Assembly (NCBI RefSeq): GCF_026230105.1
Contig: NC_079476.1
Location: forward strand, 40,786,559 to 40,850,558
Direction of reading: 5' to 3'
DNA from: Diorhabda sublineata
Taxonomy: Eukaryota > Arthropoda > Insecta > Coleoptera > Chrysomelidae
DNA length: 64,000 nt
Both the position numbers and the translations under genes were made by a program. The notes under the pieces are model-generated. The model saw only the letters and a list, made by a program, of their open reading frames with translations, made no database searches and had not been told where the DNA came from. Shown piece by piece: positions 47,366 to 60,240 of the stretch. Each line of letters begins with the position of its first letter. The stretch's first letter is position 1.

Positions 47366-48839
47366 TTGAGCTTCAAGTCCCAGAAGTTAAGAGTTGCTAG
47401 ACGTATTCAGTATTAATTTAATTTAAGGCTTTAGCTCAAATTCACCTAATTTGCCTGTACTATCAAGGATACTTTAAAAAAGTAATGAAATAAATATGAG
47501 TTTCTTTGTCTCGGAGTCGTATTTAGTTAACAACTTCTTCTCACGGGATCAGTTTTTATTCCCTAAATGAAATATTCTTGCCCTAAACGTAATAATGATA
47601 ATGTTTCATATACGAGAAAAACCGTGGGGATTAGAATTGTCAAAGTAAGTTTCTCAGCAGAGTTTTTTCATAATCATTGCATTAAAATATTCTACAACTA
47701 CGTCTCTGCAGCTTAAATTTTTGGTTCAAGTGACATAAAATTTCAAAACTTGAATATTTGCGATCAATTATCTAAAAATTTGATAAACAAGCAGAACCAT
47801 TTGGTGTTGAGAGTACATTGAATCTACAACTATTTGCTTGTTAATGATATTACTAGGATCATGAATAGATGTTGGAAAAAAAGTCGAAAGTGAAATATAT
47901 TTCGAGCTTCTTAGAGTTCTCTATAATAATACTGAGTGGATCGGTTTGGTCTTCCTTATAAATAGTCAGAAAACGTTTGGGTGACACTACTATTGTTTCC
48001 TTTTCTTCTCAGTTTTGTTATGTAATTCATTGGTTTGAAACGGCTCAATATGATAATTATTTTTATATTTTCCAATGCCTATTCTACTGTCTATACTTTT
48101 TTCATATATACTTTGGTAATAGGTCCTAACCGTTTTCTTTTTTGTGTTTTTTACTTCGGATTTTGTCTGTCCATCAGCTCTAAATTTGTAAATGTATGAA
48201 GTCAGACTGAATACCAGTGGAAGCAAACACAAAAATCACAACAAAATTGTTAAAGATAGAAAAGAAAATGCAGCATACTTGAAGTTTGCTAGAAACTGTA
48301 TATCTAATGTCATAAATTAAAAAAAATTATCTAGTACGAATTCAAAGCATGTTTTAAAGTTTTTCCTTTCCTTAAATCATTTCGTTTTATTGGAAACATT
48401 GAAGAATCTTCCATACAATTCCAAATCTACAATGTGTAATTATTTTATTAAAAAAAAACCTCTTGGATGCAAATGTTAATTACCTATTTGTATACATTTT
48501 TGGAAAAATTCTTTAGAAATAGTTTCTCTCTGTCGAATATTGAATTTTCATTTTTGATAGAACACACTACTAATTTTAGACTTTTAGCGACCAAAAACGA
48601 GTTTCTCCATACATCATCCCATAAAAGTTTCAACCACAAGTTTGTACAATTATCCTTCAGAGTCACTTATATTCTAAATAGTCCTTAAGGTTACTATATT
48701 ATCACTGTACATAATTCTTGTAATTTATAACAAGTGGAGGCTGCAACTGCAACACCCTTAGATGTATGAAGGGTTTCTCTATGTTTATATCGTTAGAAGT
48801 ATCCATAAATCGACAAAATATAAGTATATACAGTCTTTA
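47366..48839. other. AT-rich sequence, nothing recognised
   Basis: No feature recognised. Confidence 0.4.
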
Positions 48840-49172
48840 TTATTTTAAAAAATCGGTCCTTCGAATACAAGCAACATTTGGTCCTTCGAGCCGCGAAGAT
48901 ATTTGCCACAGATTTGTATCATCGTGAACTAAAGACTGGAAAGAATCATTTTCTAGATCAGTACGTTGTAAACCTTTTGAATTTTGATTAGAAGAAGTTT
49001 CTGCCACTTTAGAATTATTTCGAGAGAGAATTGACTTTATGTTTGAAACGATTGTATAGTATTTATTTTCATTTTGTTGTCTTTCCTTATTGAATTCTTC
49101 TTCCAAAGCAATGGTTTCATCTTGTTTATGTGTAGGTGTGAACACTGACCCTTCAGTTTGTACCAGATGTTA
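48840..49172 (-). other. Unrecognised coding-like frame of ~110 codons
   Basis: A minus-strand frame open from about 49172 to TAA at 48840 lacks an ATG; it reads VQTEGSVFTPTHKQDETIAL, then EEEFNKERQQNENKYYTI, then SSNQNSKGLQRTDLENDSF, QSLVHDDTNLW and GPNVACIRRTDFLK. It is hydrophilic, rich in Glu, Gln, Asn, Asp and Ser, unlike the hydrophobic chance frames around it. That makes an exon or transposon ORF plausible. There is no good acceptor (no pyrimidine tract) upstream and no recognised domain. Confidence 0.3.
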
Positions 49173-50413
49173 CAAATCTCGTTAATATCTCAAATTCGTG
49201 ATTCTAGCAAACAAAATATTGTAACAGCCGTTTGATGTCACGTATTAAAACATTTAACATTTTAACTTCTTGTTAACTCATTTTTGATTCTAATATCAAT
49301 CACAAAGTATAAGATTGTCTGACTTGACTTGAGCTACCATCGTCAGGAATCTGCTTAACTGTTGATTCTACAGTAGATGTCCACAATGTTGATCATTGAA
49401 GAAGAAATGTTGGAGTTGATTCGATCCGGCTCCAATAGGACAAAATGTTGTTTGTATTCGAAGGATCGATTTGACTATATACATAGTTCAACATTTCATG
49501 GAATTTTACTAACTTAAATCAAATTTAAGGGTAGTTCAAGGTCCTTATTCTAGGCTATGGTGGCAGACGGATAATTCAAGTTGAAACTTCTTTGCCGTAT
49601 TATTAGGACTTTTTAATCAAATATGTTTATTTAAATCTTGTTTTCCACCAGCATCATTTTTCATTATCTAATTAATAATCAGATTCCCATTTCAGATGAT
49701 AAAATTTAGTGGCATTTACCACTAACATGACCACGTGTTAAGTGCAGTTCAAAGAGAAACAGCTGCAGGATATTTAGGTCGTTCAGAATGAACACTCAAC
49801 GTTTACTCGAGCGCTTATTGTACACACAAGCATACCTATATATCTAAAATTGATCAGGAACTCGACTCTATTATTAGTTTAGTTAATGTCGAGTCGAGAT
49901 TTGAACAAACCAATCCCTAATAAAATATTTTATTATACTAATAGTACTTAGACCACAAAGATGTTATATTCTCATCAATATTGTTAACTGTATCAGCAAA
50001 TTTCATTAGTACTTTCGATAAAGCAGATACAGATAATTTCCGAAGAATTTTTCTTCTACAGTAATGTGTTGTGGACCTGAAGGAAAAGATCGAAAAAAGG
50101 TCATAATAAAAGAATGAATTACACTATTTTAAATTTACATATTCAGATACTACGACATGGAATAACTACTGACCTTCAGATAAAAGATGTTTATCGATAT
50201 AAATGTAAAAACAGTACGTTGAAAACTAGAAAAAAAGCGGATATACTAAATATAGAATCAAATTTAATCCGTTTTAAAGCACAGACATCATTTGTGCAGT
50301 TGGTCAATAACATCTGAATAAATGGTTCACGGACGAGTCTTGATTATTTCTGTGTAGAAGAAGCTCATGCGGATCTAATTTAGAACCTCATGTGTCCCAT
50401 TCATAAGCATTAG
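49173..50413. other. AT-rich sequence, nothing recognised
   Basis: A short inverted repeat CTCGACTC...GAGTCGAG lies at about 49861-49900. Nothing else recognised. Confidence 0.4.
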
Positions 50414-50765
50414 AATGTTTTTAAGGTACATAACAAGTAATAGAAATCCAAAGAATGAAGTAAAAACTCAAACAACAAAGGTGTCATTAATATCAAGGTA
50501 CCAGCGTGAGATCAGAGCTGAGAGCACCACAACTAAGCGACTGTTAAGAACTATTGAAATGCAAACGCTGAGATCAATATCGGGACACGCATTATTTGAC
50601 CACCACAAGAGAAATGATGGAATAAGGGAGACATATGACATCCAGGATATAGTGAGATGGGCGAGAGACCACGTGGGCAGAATGTCAGATGACTGGTGGT
50701 ACTACTCAGATGACTACAAGATGGTATGAAAGCTGGTCTTTGATGAAGAAGAAGAAGATTCATGG
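50414..50765 (+). pseudogene. LINE C-terminus with (GAA)n tail
   Basis: The plus-strand frame (ATG 50415 to about 50729) reads TKRLLRTIEMQTLRSISGHA, then DIQDIVRWARDHVGRMSDDW, and in a shifted frame TTRWYESWSL before (GAA)n at 50744-50758. It corresponds to the IEMxxLRRIxGxTxxDxxRNxxIRxxxxVxDVVxWxxxRRxxWxxHVxRM segment and the terminal RWYESW motif of an insect non-LTR retrotransposon lineage that ends in a GAA-type tail. The GRPPKRW motif is reduced by deletion. 5'-truncated copy. Confidence 0.75.
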
Positions 50766-52450
50766 GACAATTAGACATTTACATCATCCACCTAGAGTTC
50801 TACTATATCAACTATATCCTCAACTACTAATTTTCATTATAAATTTCGTAATCCAGGTTCGTATCTAAGTTTTTACATTATAATTTTGTTACATAATATA
50901 TTATTATCGCAGGGAAAACCAGTTTTGGATGTTTTATTTCGTTAAGCCGGGCATCAAAAACAACTTTTCGTTCTAGTTTGTGGCTCTTGACTTAAATTTC
51001 AAAATACTCCTGTTTTATAGAGTAAACGCCTTCAGGGAATTCCGTTTAATGTTTACGACATTGTTGAATTTCATCTTCTCATTCAAACAACTCGCCTCGG
51101 GTATTTATTGTAAATATATCGAATTTTAGGTAGGTTGAAATGTTTTTTACAACATAACGCGAATGGATGAAATCTTCTAGCTGTTTCACTAACATACTCA
51201 CATTCTAATTGTCTGTTATAATGTTTATTCTCGATATTTCATATCATGTACTCTTACAAATATATTTTCGAAATAATACGTGACAAAAATATTATTTTTA
51301 CTTTTCATATTACATTATATGATTTCGAGAAAGAATGGAAAGGTACACTGTTAATTTTGAACCACTACGAGGACTAGGAAAAGCGTAAAAATTACTGGGA
51401 ATCTTAGACCAAAAGATCAGAAAACTGATGAGAAAAACTACCGCAGAAAACTGATTCATAGGTCTTCAATTTTTTCAATCTCAGAAGATTTTTTCTTTGG
51501 AGTATTTCATAGTGAACAAACAAAATGACCTTTTGCTACAGCTAGAATCAAATTTAATGATTATTCGTTTCTACTTAAAAAACCATTTTCAGTGTTAAAA
51601 TAACAAAAAGGAGAAAATTAAAACATTTACGAGTTTATTTACAAGTATTTTACGAGTACTGAGAATGTGTGTTAAATTTATGACAGTAATTTTGCTGGTT
51701 ACGAAGTAAAACCTGATAATAAATTCGGGGTGTACTTAAAACAGTTTTAACAAGTCACACGGGTATGTATAGATCGTATCTTATACAGTTTCATTGTTGA
51801 GGATTTTGTTAAATGTACCTCGAACGAATTATTTTATTATTTGAATTCTCGGAAATTACGAAATAAGCGACTTCAATACAGTTCAACAACAAAACCAAAA
51901 TACGAACGAATTTTGTTTTTTATAAACAATAGAAAGTATTATTCAAAATTTTAGTCCCAATATTAGAGTAATTCACCTGTTTAAAGTGCCTTTCTGAGAC
52001 AAAAACAATCACACCAGTTGTAGTCTTACATATTTACTAGGTGTTGAAATCCTTCGCTTCATTTAGAGATCTGTCTCTGACTTTAATACATTCCATGATG
52101 TTATTTCAAATAATCTATGATGTAGGTCCCCGTTAAGATCGTGTATTATAAATCTTAATGAATTAACCTTGAATTTAAGTACAGAAATTTGGTAATCCGA
52201 AAGGATAAGTTGATGGAGGGTAAAAATCCCAAACGTTCGCACCAGGGGTGAGTTAAATTGCACACGAGAGATTGTATTTCTGTCTGGATTACATTTGTGC
52301 AATGTAAGTGCCATCTAGTGTCGAACTGTAATCGAACCTTGAATACATTTCATGCTTATTCTTGTATAAAATTGAAAATTCTCGACTAAATATTAGTAAT
52401 TTCGATGAAGTCTTGAGTGATTCTGAAATAGTTACGATTTAAGTTTATAA
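50766..52450. other. AT-rich sequence, nothing recognised
   Basis: No feature recognised. Confidence 0.4.
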
Positions 52451-52760
52451 TACAGGGTGTTTCATTAAAAAATACTTTAACTGCAAAAAAATACATTGTA
52501 CTTATTTTTATAAGTATTTATTGGTATGAATTGATAGATAAGAAAGAAAAATTCACTTTTTAAACACGACTGATCTTTTCTTCGATATTGTTATTCGAAT
52601 CTATCAAATTTCGTGGATTATTCTCGTAGACCACGCTCTTAAGATAATTCCACCACAAGAAAAATCAGTTGGGGTCAGGTCAGGGCTTCGAGGTGGATAT
52701 TCTAAATCATTTTTTCTGGAAACATCTCGTGCGATTCAATCTTATTTATGTTGTCGTCGA
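52451..52760 (-). mobile_element. 3' part of a mariner-like element with CAGGGTGT terminus
   Basis: TA (52451-52452) is followed by CAGGGTGTTTCATTAAAAAA, which I take as the terminal repeat. On the minus strand the coding piece just inside reads EYPPRSPDLTPTDFFLW, then WNYLKSVVYENNPRNLID, matching WPPRSPDLTPLDFFLWGxLKxxVYxxxPxxLxxL at the third catalytic residue of a mariner-like group. Frames further upstream (to about 52900) are disrupted. The opposite terminus is not identified. The same terminal motif occurs at 1078, 1467 and 63608. Confidence 0.7.
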
Positions 52761-54839
52761 AGATACAGCCTCACTTAAGCGTCGTAAAATTTTAGAAAGC
52801 AACACGTGTCTGCATAGTGGAACTGCGCAAAATTGTGGGCCTTAAGACGACAACTACAGATTCTGCAAGCTTAAGGAACGGCATTTATTCTGATTCTGCC
52901 ATTTTCCAATTTTATCAACAGACTTAAGTAACTTAATGAAGTAGTATTAAGAAGTGGGACACAGATATCCCAAAAAAGTTGCATCTTTCGGGAACAGAAG
53001 AATGTGATGTAGAGTCTTGTACAAAATATCTTCTAGGTATATTGGTAAAACTCATGAAAGTCGAAGGTATTAATACCTGATTTTTTCGTATTTAAAAGGT
53101 GTGGGCTAAAAGATGGTCCACGTCAAAAAGTTGTTATGATGTACGTGCAGGATTATTGACATGTATTGTTTCATGTATCATGGTGATATCGAGAAGACTT
53201 TAATCACAGAATACGCAACAGTTGATAGATGACATCCTTCTCTAATAGACCTCGACAATAATAATTTACTTCTTTAATTTGATGCATGATGACTATTTTA
53301 TATTTTGAGTTTTTTGAGAGAGATTTAAAGCAAACGAAACTTTATTTATTCCAACACATGTCTGGAGTAATTTATATAATGCAAACACTAGTTTACGTCG
53401 CATTCATTGAAAAAATATTATTAGAATTTTATGTAATAAAATGTATAACTTCACATCTGGCTTATAATGTTGTCATAAATCTATTTACCAATAAAAGCGA
53501 TCGAATTTATACAGCGTCACAGAGATTTATGCTGCGCTCGGAATACACATGGTTGCAGAATAATAGTTTAACCTATAAATTTTGAATAAAATTATTTATA
53601 AACTAGGTGATTAATGGACATAAACTGCAGATGCTATTAAAACTTTTTTTCCATCAAATAACTGCAGCAGATTCTGCTAATCATCACAATGTTTCATTTT
53701 TTTCCTTCCTATGTTGTAAATAACATATTTTGATACTATTTTGGAGGCAGTGAATAACAAATATCAAAAAATATGTATAAAACTAGAAGCGTATTTATCT
53801 AGTAACCAAGCAAGCATTTTATAAACACGGTATATCTCAAATTTCAATCAATTTGCAAACGCAATCAAAAACAAGTTTCGCGATTTTGCAATGGCAATGT
53901 ATATGTTATGATACTTGATACTAAAATAAAAAGGAAAATTCTAGTTCGTATCAAAGTTTGTATTATAAAACAAACGAAATGAGTAGGTAGAAATACTAAG
54001 ACTAATATTACACGTAAGTCAATTATACTAATTTGTTTAAAGTCGATGAAAGAAACAATTAGAGAAAATATGGGTGCAATAGAATGAAATTAATTATCGA
54101 AATTACCATTAAATCTAAATTATAAATATGAAATATTAAATAATGATTCTTATATACTCAAACTCAAAAAGTATGTGCGTTTTATAAAATGAATTAGGCA
54201 GTGTCTTAATAACGTCCGGTAAAAAATAAACAATCCATCGTCGTTTCGTGTGACAACATAAAAGGAAATAAGAAACATGAATTTTCACTTTTCCACGAGT
54301 GTAAAGAATGAAAAAATATATGAAACATACAATCAGAAAATGAAATAAATCTTATTACGTCAATCTCATTTCATCCTGAAAGGAGAAAGTGAATTTGAAG
54401 CAGATTGTGTTCATAGAAAATATTTTTTCAAGCGATTAAGAATAAAAGAGAAGAAGATATCATTCAAATAAAAAAAATCACAATGACTTAACGCTTTATA
54501 TAACAAAATACCGAGCGAATACTGATTGTTGTGGAAGCTAACAACCTAGAAGAAAATTATGGATAACCAAACTTTTCCAAAATTCCAAGACACAATTTTT
54601 TTTGTAAGCCCCTTTTGATACTAAGAGAAGTTCACTCTGTTTCTGAACATCGAAGCCAACAGATTTCTATATTTAAACGGAGCTACGCTGCTTCTTGAGA
54701 CTCGGCACGAGCAACTTTAAGTAGTTATAAAACTTTGTTCGTTGTGCTACCCCTTCAATATCCTTGAGTCTGAAACTAACTTCCATAAATTATTAGAGAG
54801 AACAAACCATCAATAGAAAAAAATGTAGAATACAAAAAA
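52761..54839. other. AT-rich sequence, nothing recognised
   Basis: The 99-codon frame at 53286-53585 has no recognised similarity and AT-biased composition. No other feature. Confidence 0.4.
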
Positions 54840-55335
54840 TATTAGTATTCGACAACTATAAGAAAGCATTTGACTTCCTAAGCCACCATGGATTGTTTAT
54901 ATATTATGGCAACAGGAAACGTCAAAATACTTGGAGGTTCACAATCGAAAGAGGCTACCAAGAAAATAGGCTCAAATATAAACATTGCCAAGACTCTATT
55001 TATAACAAATTTAGTCCCCAGTCGTAATCTAACGTTAGAAAAGAAAGAAATCAAATAGGTAACATCCTAAAAATACCTCGGACATGAGATCCGAATTGGA
55101 ACCTGCGAACTAAACAGATTTGGGCAGCATTTAGCATTCGAGTCAGATATACTGGCATATCTCAAATGAAAGGTGTTTGACCAAAACGTCCTTCTAGTAT
55201 TTGTGAAAGAGTCACAATTTAAAATGGAACTGGGAATAATAGAATGGCATGGCAGGGATGAAGCTTACAGGAAGAGTGGATAACAACCGATAGATTTCTT
55301 CCAAAATGCCCGAGACCAAGGAAAATAGTTTAGCT
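54840..55335 (+). pseudogene. LINE reverse-transcriptase fragment, frameshifted
   Basis: The plus strand reads VFDNYKKAFDFLSHHGLF at 54845 (motif A, DYxKAFDSxxHxxLF). In another frame it continues SNINIAKTLFITNLVP followed by SRNLTL, then KYLGHEIRIGTCELNRFGQH, KVFDQNVLLVF and GIIEWHGRDEAYRKSG. These match consecutive segments of a widespread insect LINE (VGLKINxxKTKxMTNLVPS, YxYLGHEIRIG, KVFDQCVLPVLTYG). The central YADD region is deleted and several stops interrupt. Dead copy. Confidence 0.8.
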
Positions 55336-56989
55336 GATAGAGGATAATGATTATGGTCAAAAAGATTAACAAGCCTTTAGTGAAATCATTTGGTGTTGCT
55401 CTTTTATTAATAAATTCAAGTATTTTGAAGCTCAAGCAATATTGAGGGACGTTGTTTCTGAAGTCATGTGATAAAACGGAATTTTTTGAATCCCGTGCTT
55501 TGTATCAAGAGATTGTATGACAAGAATTTGTATTTGAAACATAATAATTAACAGCTGGGACCATTGGACTCATTGGTAAAAAATTAGAGAACGTCTATTT
55601 TATAAAACCTACGAATATTCATCACGCAATCATTTCTTTAAATACCTTTTAAAAGTTTCTCTCGTTTTGATTAACAATCCCGAGTTTCGTTACTTGGGAA
55701 AGCAGCTACTTTAACTCGTTAACTAGTTCCATCAATCTTTCTATCCTTTAAATTCTTTTTGTTCAATGAACCCTTAACGATTTGATGCGACAGATACTTT
55801 TTTTAGAAAACTCCCGTTGCTTTTATTCAACGCTCAGTTTGATGATGCCCTTACATAGATAAAAACGAAGCAATTTTTGATACATTAAATGGAAAAAGTT
55901 GAGTGAGTTAGAAACTTGTCGATGATCTAAAAGTTATGTGAAAAGACAGAGAAATATCAAGTGTTCAGGTATAGACGATTAGCGTACCTGATTGAAAGCA
56001 ATAGAAATAAGGTTAGACTTCAAAAATGATTACTATCTCTTTTTGTAATATAGATTAACGTATTTCATCTTTTGGTTCGTGATAATTGTATGAAACAGAG
56101 GTATTATGAAGTGTATGTTGTGATTCATCTCTCCGATAAAACATGAATATGTTTTTCAAAAAATTTTGATACAATTTTGCACATTTAATTTGGACATTCA
56201 GATACCTATCTTAACGACTGATTTTTCTTACCAATTCTTATTTTTTATGTAAAATAATTGTTCTCTAAACTTTTTCCAACACATGTTATTGAAGGAAATT
56301 GTACAATATTTTTTAATTTTGGTTTTTTACTAGCAGAAGTTGGAAAAGAAAATTTATTCTGTCACAAAAATAGCTTCTTAAATTAGATTTTATAAAAGTT
56401 ATTATACATTTAAATTGAAATCATTGTACCTGCTTGCAATACTTTTTTCCAAAATTTTTCATTATCATTATATACTAATTCCAATAGTAAACCTTTGAAC
56501 CATAAGTTACTAAAATACTATTCAGTTTTTTCTAATAAATTTAAATTTATTTTTATACATACCAGTCGAAAACGAAATATTGTTTATCCAAATTTGAAGT
56601 TTCATGTTACTTTTAATTTCAAAATCAAATACTTTTTGAACGAGTGAATTTAATGAAAAATATCAAAAAAACTGTCTTTTAGGGCCTCAAATTTCTTTCA
56701 AGCGTAGGTATATATCTATAAAAGTGATCAAATATTAAAATTAGAGAAATCAAAAATGGCTTAATTGCCGTCAATTTACAACGAGAGTTTTTTCGTTTTT
56801 TCTAGTGACAAATCGCGCTCAAAACCTGGTTACGAAAATCGTTCCACCTTTTTTGTCTTACTTAGGGTAATTGCCGAAATTGATGTCTTCCTGGTTCGTA
56901 AAAAAAAGTTAACCAAGGCTATTGTAAGTAAAAAAATCCACTATTGAAAAAAGAAGAAGGAAATGACGGCAATAAATGGAGCAGATATG
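55336..56989. other. AT-rich sequence, nothing recognised
   Basis: No feature recognised. 56765-56947 is an open frame without similarity. Confidence 0.4.
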
Positions 56990-57450
56990 TTGATTCACAT
57001 GGTGACTCAACACAACATATCTGACTCAAGGTGACAAAATTTCTTAAAGGCTTGGACATCAATAGAGTCAATAGCTCCAATGAAATACCACCAATCGCTA
57101 TAAAAAGATGTACAACTAAACTAACAAGTTCACTGCAAACTATTTTCTCTATCATACAAAATGGGTTTCTTCCCTACAACTTGGAATCTTCCTCGATCTC
57201 AATCCATAACCGAAAAAATGGAAATAGAACGTTTCCCAACCACTAGAGTCTAATTTAGTTCCAGGGATAGTAAACTGGAGCTATCTTGAGTTCACGACCA
57301 TCAACGGCTTTTGTAAATATAGATTAACTGGGGATCTCCTGACCTAAATCACCAATGTATCGACTGAAGTTATAGATGAACTTGGACAATGGCTTTAGAC
57401 ATATGGAAAGCTTTCGGAAAGATCAATCTACCCTAAACAACTACTAAACC
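56990..57450 (+). pseudogene. Jockey-like LINE reverse-transcriptase N-terminal fragment
   Basis: The plus strand reads TKFLKGLDINRVNSSNEIPP, then IAIKRCTTKLTSSLQTIF and NGFLPYNLE before a stop near 57245. It resumes as FCKYRLTGDLLT, stop, ITNVSTEVIDELGQ. These match the start of Jockey-clade reverse transcriptase (VxKxLxxLDxxKAxGPDxIPxxVLKxCAxELxPxLxxLF...GxxPxxWK) and the later FRKxRSTGDLLxYVTHxW segment. The catalytic motif A that should follow is not recognisable. Confidence 0.75.
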
Positions 57451-58262
57451 GTTTGAATCAGTCAGTTCACGCACCAAAGACCAAGACTGCTGTTTTTACA
57501 AAGAAGACTGGTGTAGCGGATCGTAATTGGACATTATTGGAGTTGGAATAATCCGTTTTTCGTAGTCATGTTGTCAAAATAACTGAAACAGCTTCACAAA
57601 AACTTATGAACACTAAATATCTTTTATAATCCTCTACAATTTCTAATCCTTTACAAGGTCCAGATTCCGGCAAATTCTGAGAACTTTGATATGATGTTAT
57701 TTCATGGATACCTTCACGAAAACGCTAATAATATTATTAATATCAAATTTGAATTTATTTGAATAAAAGCATCGTAATATTTTCATATTTTTTAGGAAGC
57801 ATTGATAGTTATATATTCGAGGAAAAATTATTTGGAAATTGGAGCAGATGTTGTTAAAAATTGTTTGAAGAAGCTACAAGTGTGTTATGTATCATAGAAC
57901 ATTCGAAAATGGAGTATAGGAATCGCCATTTCATAGATAATAAAAATTCCTGGCCACAAAAAACTTTTTATTGAATTTTTTGTTGGGCTCCAAAAGAGAG
58001 ATGAGATGGCTGGAGTGAAGCAGTGTCATCATTATCTGCTTTTACAGAAAGTGTATTTTGCATTGATGAATGTCAGGTTAGTTTCTACATAAGTAGAATT
58101 TGGTCGAAATAGTCCAACTAGGTCGAAAGAATTTTTAGCTTAGGCGTGGAAAGAAATGTCGATTAATTGTCTACTGTTAGAGATTTTGGAAAAAATTTTG
58201 AATCCTTCATTTACTTCTACATTTTTCAATGCAGTGCAAAATTCTAAATTTTTTCACTTTTT
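57451..58262. other. AT-rich sequence, nothing recognised
   Basis: No feature recognised. Confidence 0.4.
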
Positions 58263-59327
58263 TGGAGTTTACTCGTTAAGAATCGATTTGCATGTATAAG
58301 GGGCCCGGTATGAGAAAAATGTGAGGAGTAAAATCTATCGATGAATGGCCTCGTTACGTTTTTGGTGCGCATCCTATGATGCGCAACTTTCTAATTTGTC
58401 AGTGTCGACATACTTATATCGCTGTCATTGTGAAGTTTTATTATCATTGCGTTCCGCTAAAGTGAACTGAAAGTATTTTCAAATAACTATGGCAGAAAGA
58501 GGTGTAGATGATATTGCCGGAACATCTAACAAACACGTGGTTGCAAGGTACGTTATAATTCATGTATTATATGTATGAGCATGTGCAATTTGTATTTATT
58601 AAATATTTTAATAATTATCGATGTAGTTGATATGAATATATATTTGAAAACAACACATAAAATTAGATAATCAACCCAATATGAATTATCGAGCGCATCC
58701 ACATAAAATAGAAAATTTCTAACCTAACCAAAAATTAACTTTTTTGTCGATGTCTATAAATTCTTCCACGTTATTATGACTTATATTATAAATAATTTTT
58801 AAATATTAACAACTGTAGTCAATAATTCGATAATATTATCAGAAAAATCGACAATATTTTTTCATTATAATAATGTTTTTATATAATTTTCTTTCGAAAA
58901 GTTATTTTTTAGCTTATTTAAATAATTTTCATGTACTATTTATTATTGTATGTAAAAGATTTAGTGACATAATTATCTTTTGTAACCATTTTTCTTAATT
59001 ATTAAGATAATATTATATTTTAAATAAAAAATTAATTACAATAATTTAAAAAAAATGTTTATAAAAACCTTTTTTTATCAATTTTCTTGAAGTCGGTTAA
59101 AATTTTTATAATTATGCATTTATAAATTTTCTAATTTTTTTTTATATTTTTTGACAGCGAGTTTACAGATTAAAAAAAAATTAATGAAGGAAGCCCAAAA
59201 TATTCTGGCAATCAACCAATCTTTTTTAAGTTAAATAAACTCTTTTTGCGCCTGGTTAGACTATCGAACTTAAGGAGTAAACTCCAGTCCTTCGTCGGAG
59301 CTGACACACACACACACACACAATTTT
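58263..59327 (+). mobile_element. Terminal-inverted-repeat element carrying a spliced mini-gene, copy 2
   Basis: Same element as 23817-24841, with terminal repeats at 58263 (TGGAGTTTACTCGTTAAGAA) and to 59286 (TTAAGGAGTAAACTCCA), then the same GTCCTTCGTCGG and (CA)n end. Exon 1 (58489-58547) is identical in sequence to copy 1, including the donor. This copy has about 50 bp more near the left end, about 30 bp more in the intron (GAAGTCGGTTAAAATTTTTA and onward), and lacks about 45 bp spanning the original acceptor and most of exon 2. AATAAA is kept at 59234-59239. Confidence 0.85.
58489..59180 (+). pseudogene. Mini-gene of copy 2, exon 2 truncated
   Basis: Exon 1 encodes MAERGVDDIAGTSNKHVVA as in copy 1. 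The deletion removes the basic KKSKPPKTPAERHR part, but its new junction TTTTTTGACAG (AG 59156-59157) still looks like an acceptor. Splicing there would add only SEFTD before TAA. The basic motif is therefore lost even if the transcript is spliced. Confidence 0.55.
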
Positions 59328-59930
59328 TTTAGATTCGAGAATCCACCACTTTTTTTTTAGTAATAATATATGATAAATAGGATTTTTTATCTTTCAAGAT
59401 TCTAATGAAAAAATTTGGACACAGCCAGGTATAAACGTTTGAAATTAAGTAAGAAATATGTATTCATACTTAAACATGTGAAGACATGATTAACAGAAGA
59501 AGAATTAATTATACAGGATGAATTATGTATCTACAAAACTTCTAGAGAAGAAGAGAAAAGATTAGGAATTTATTAATATTATGAAGCGACATAAAAGTGG
59601 TTAAAAAACCAATTTTCAATTCTAAATTTGAGTAGGAAAAAGAAATTTGTTCCTTGTAAAGTTTGAGGAATTTTATCAACTTTATGATCACTACAAAAAT
59701 GTAATTTCTTCAAAAGATAAGTTCTTTATTTTTGGCAATATCGAACATGTAATGAGAAAAGTTAAATTATATTCGAAAGAGGCATACAAATTCGCGTTAT
59801 TTCCACTTTCCATGGCAATATAATTATAAATTCCGATGAAAAATATTCCGCAGTCAACAACAACAAAAAAAATTATTTATTCAATCAACCCCACGATTTT
59901 ATAATCAACTTTTGTTTCAAATATACATTT
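59328..59930. other. AT-rich sequence, nothing recognised
   Basis: No feature recognised. Confidence 0.4.
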
Positions 59931-60240
59931 CAATATTATATATTTACCCAAATAAGTGCTATTGGTTAACACCCAGAAGACCTTTAGAGGGTCAACCATT
60001 ACACCATCATCATTCACATTATATCCTCATGTACAAGTTTATGTTTCCCGTACGCGTAACGTGTTCTGATCGTAAAGGGAATTCGCGAACGGAACTAGCA
60101 CGCGAACAGAGCTAGGAGTGAAACGGATTGTGGAGAAACGGCGAAAACACCACTCTCTCAATGGATGGAGAAGGATCTCCAGTTCCGAACGAGTCTGCGC
60201 AACATATATACCATTTATACGATATCTCCCGGTAAAAAAT
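59931..60240. other. CpG-richer patch, possible regulatory or exonic sequence
   Basis: Unlike the surrounding DNA this stretch is balanced in composition and rich in CG dinucleotides (CCCGTACGCGTAACGTG, GGGAATTCGCGAACGG, CTAGCACGCGAACAG, GAACGAGTCTGCGCAAC). Neither strand gives a recognised protein. Candidates are an enhancer, a promoter or 5' UTR exon, or an unrecognised repeat. Confidence 0.3.

Noticed and set aside
53286..53585. 99-codon plus-strand frame
   Set aside because: Composition matches chance AT-rich frames and no motif is recognised.
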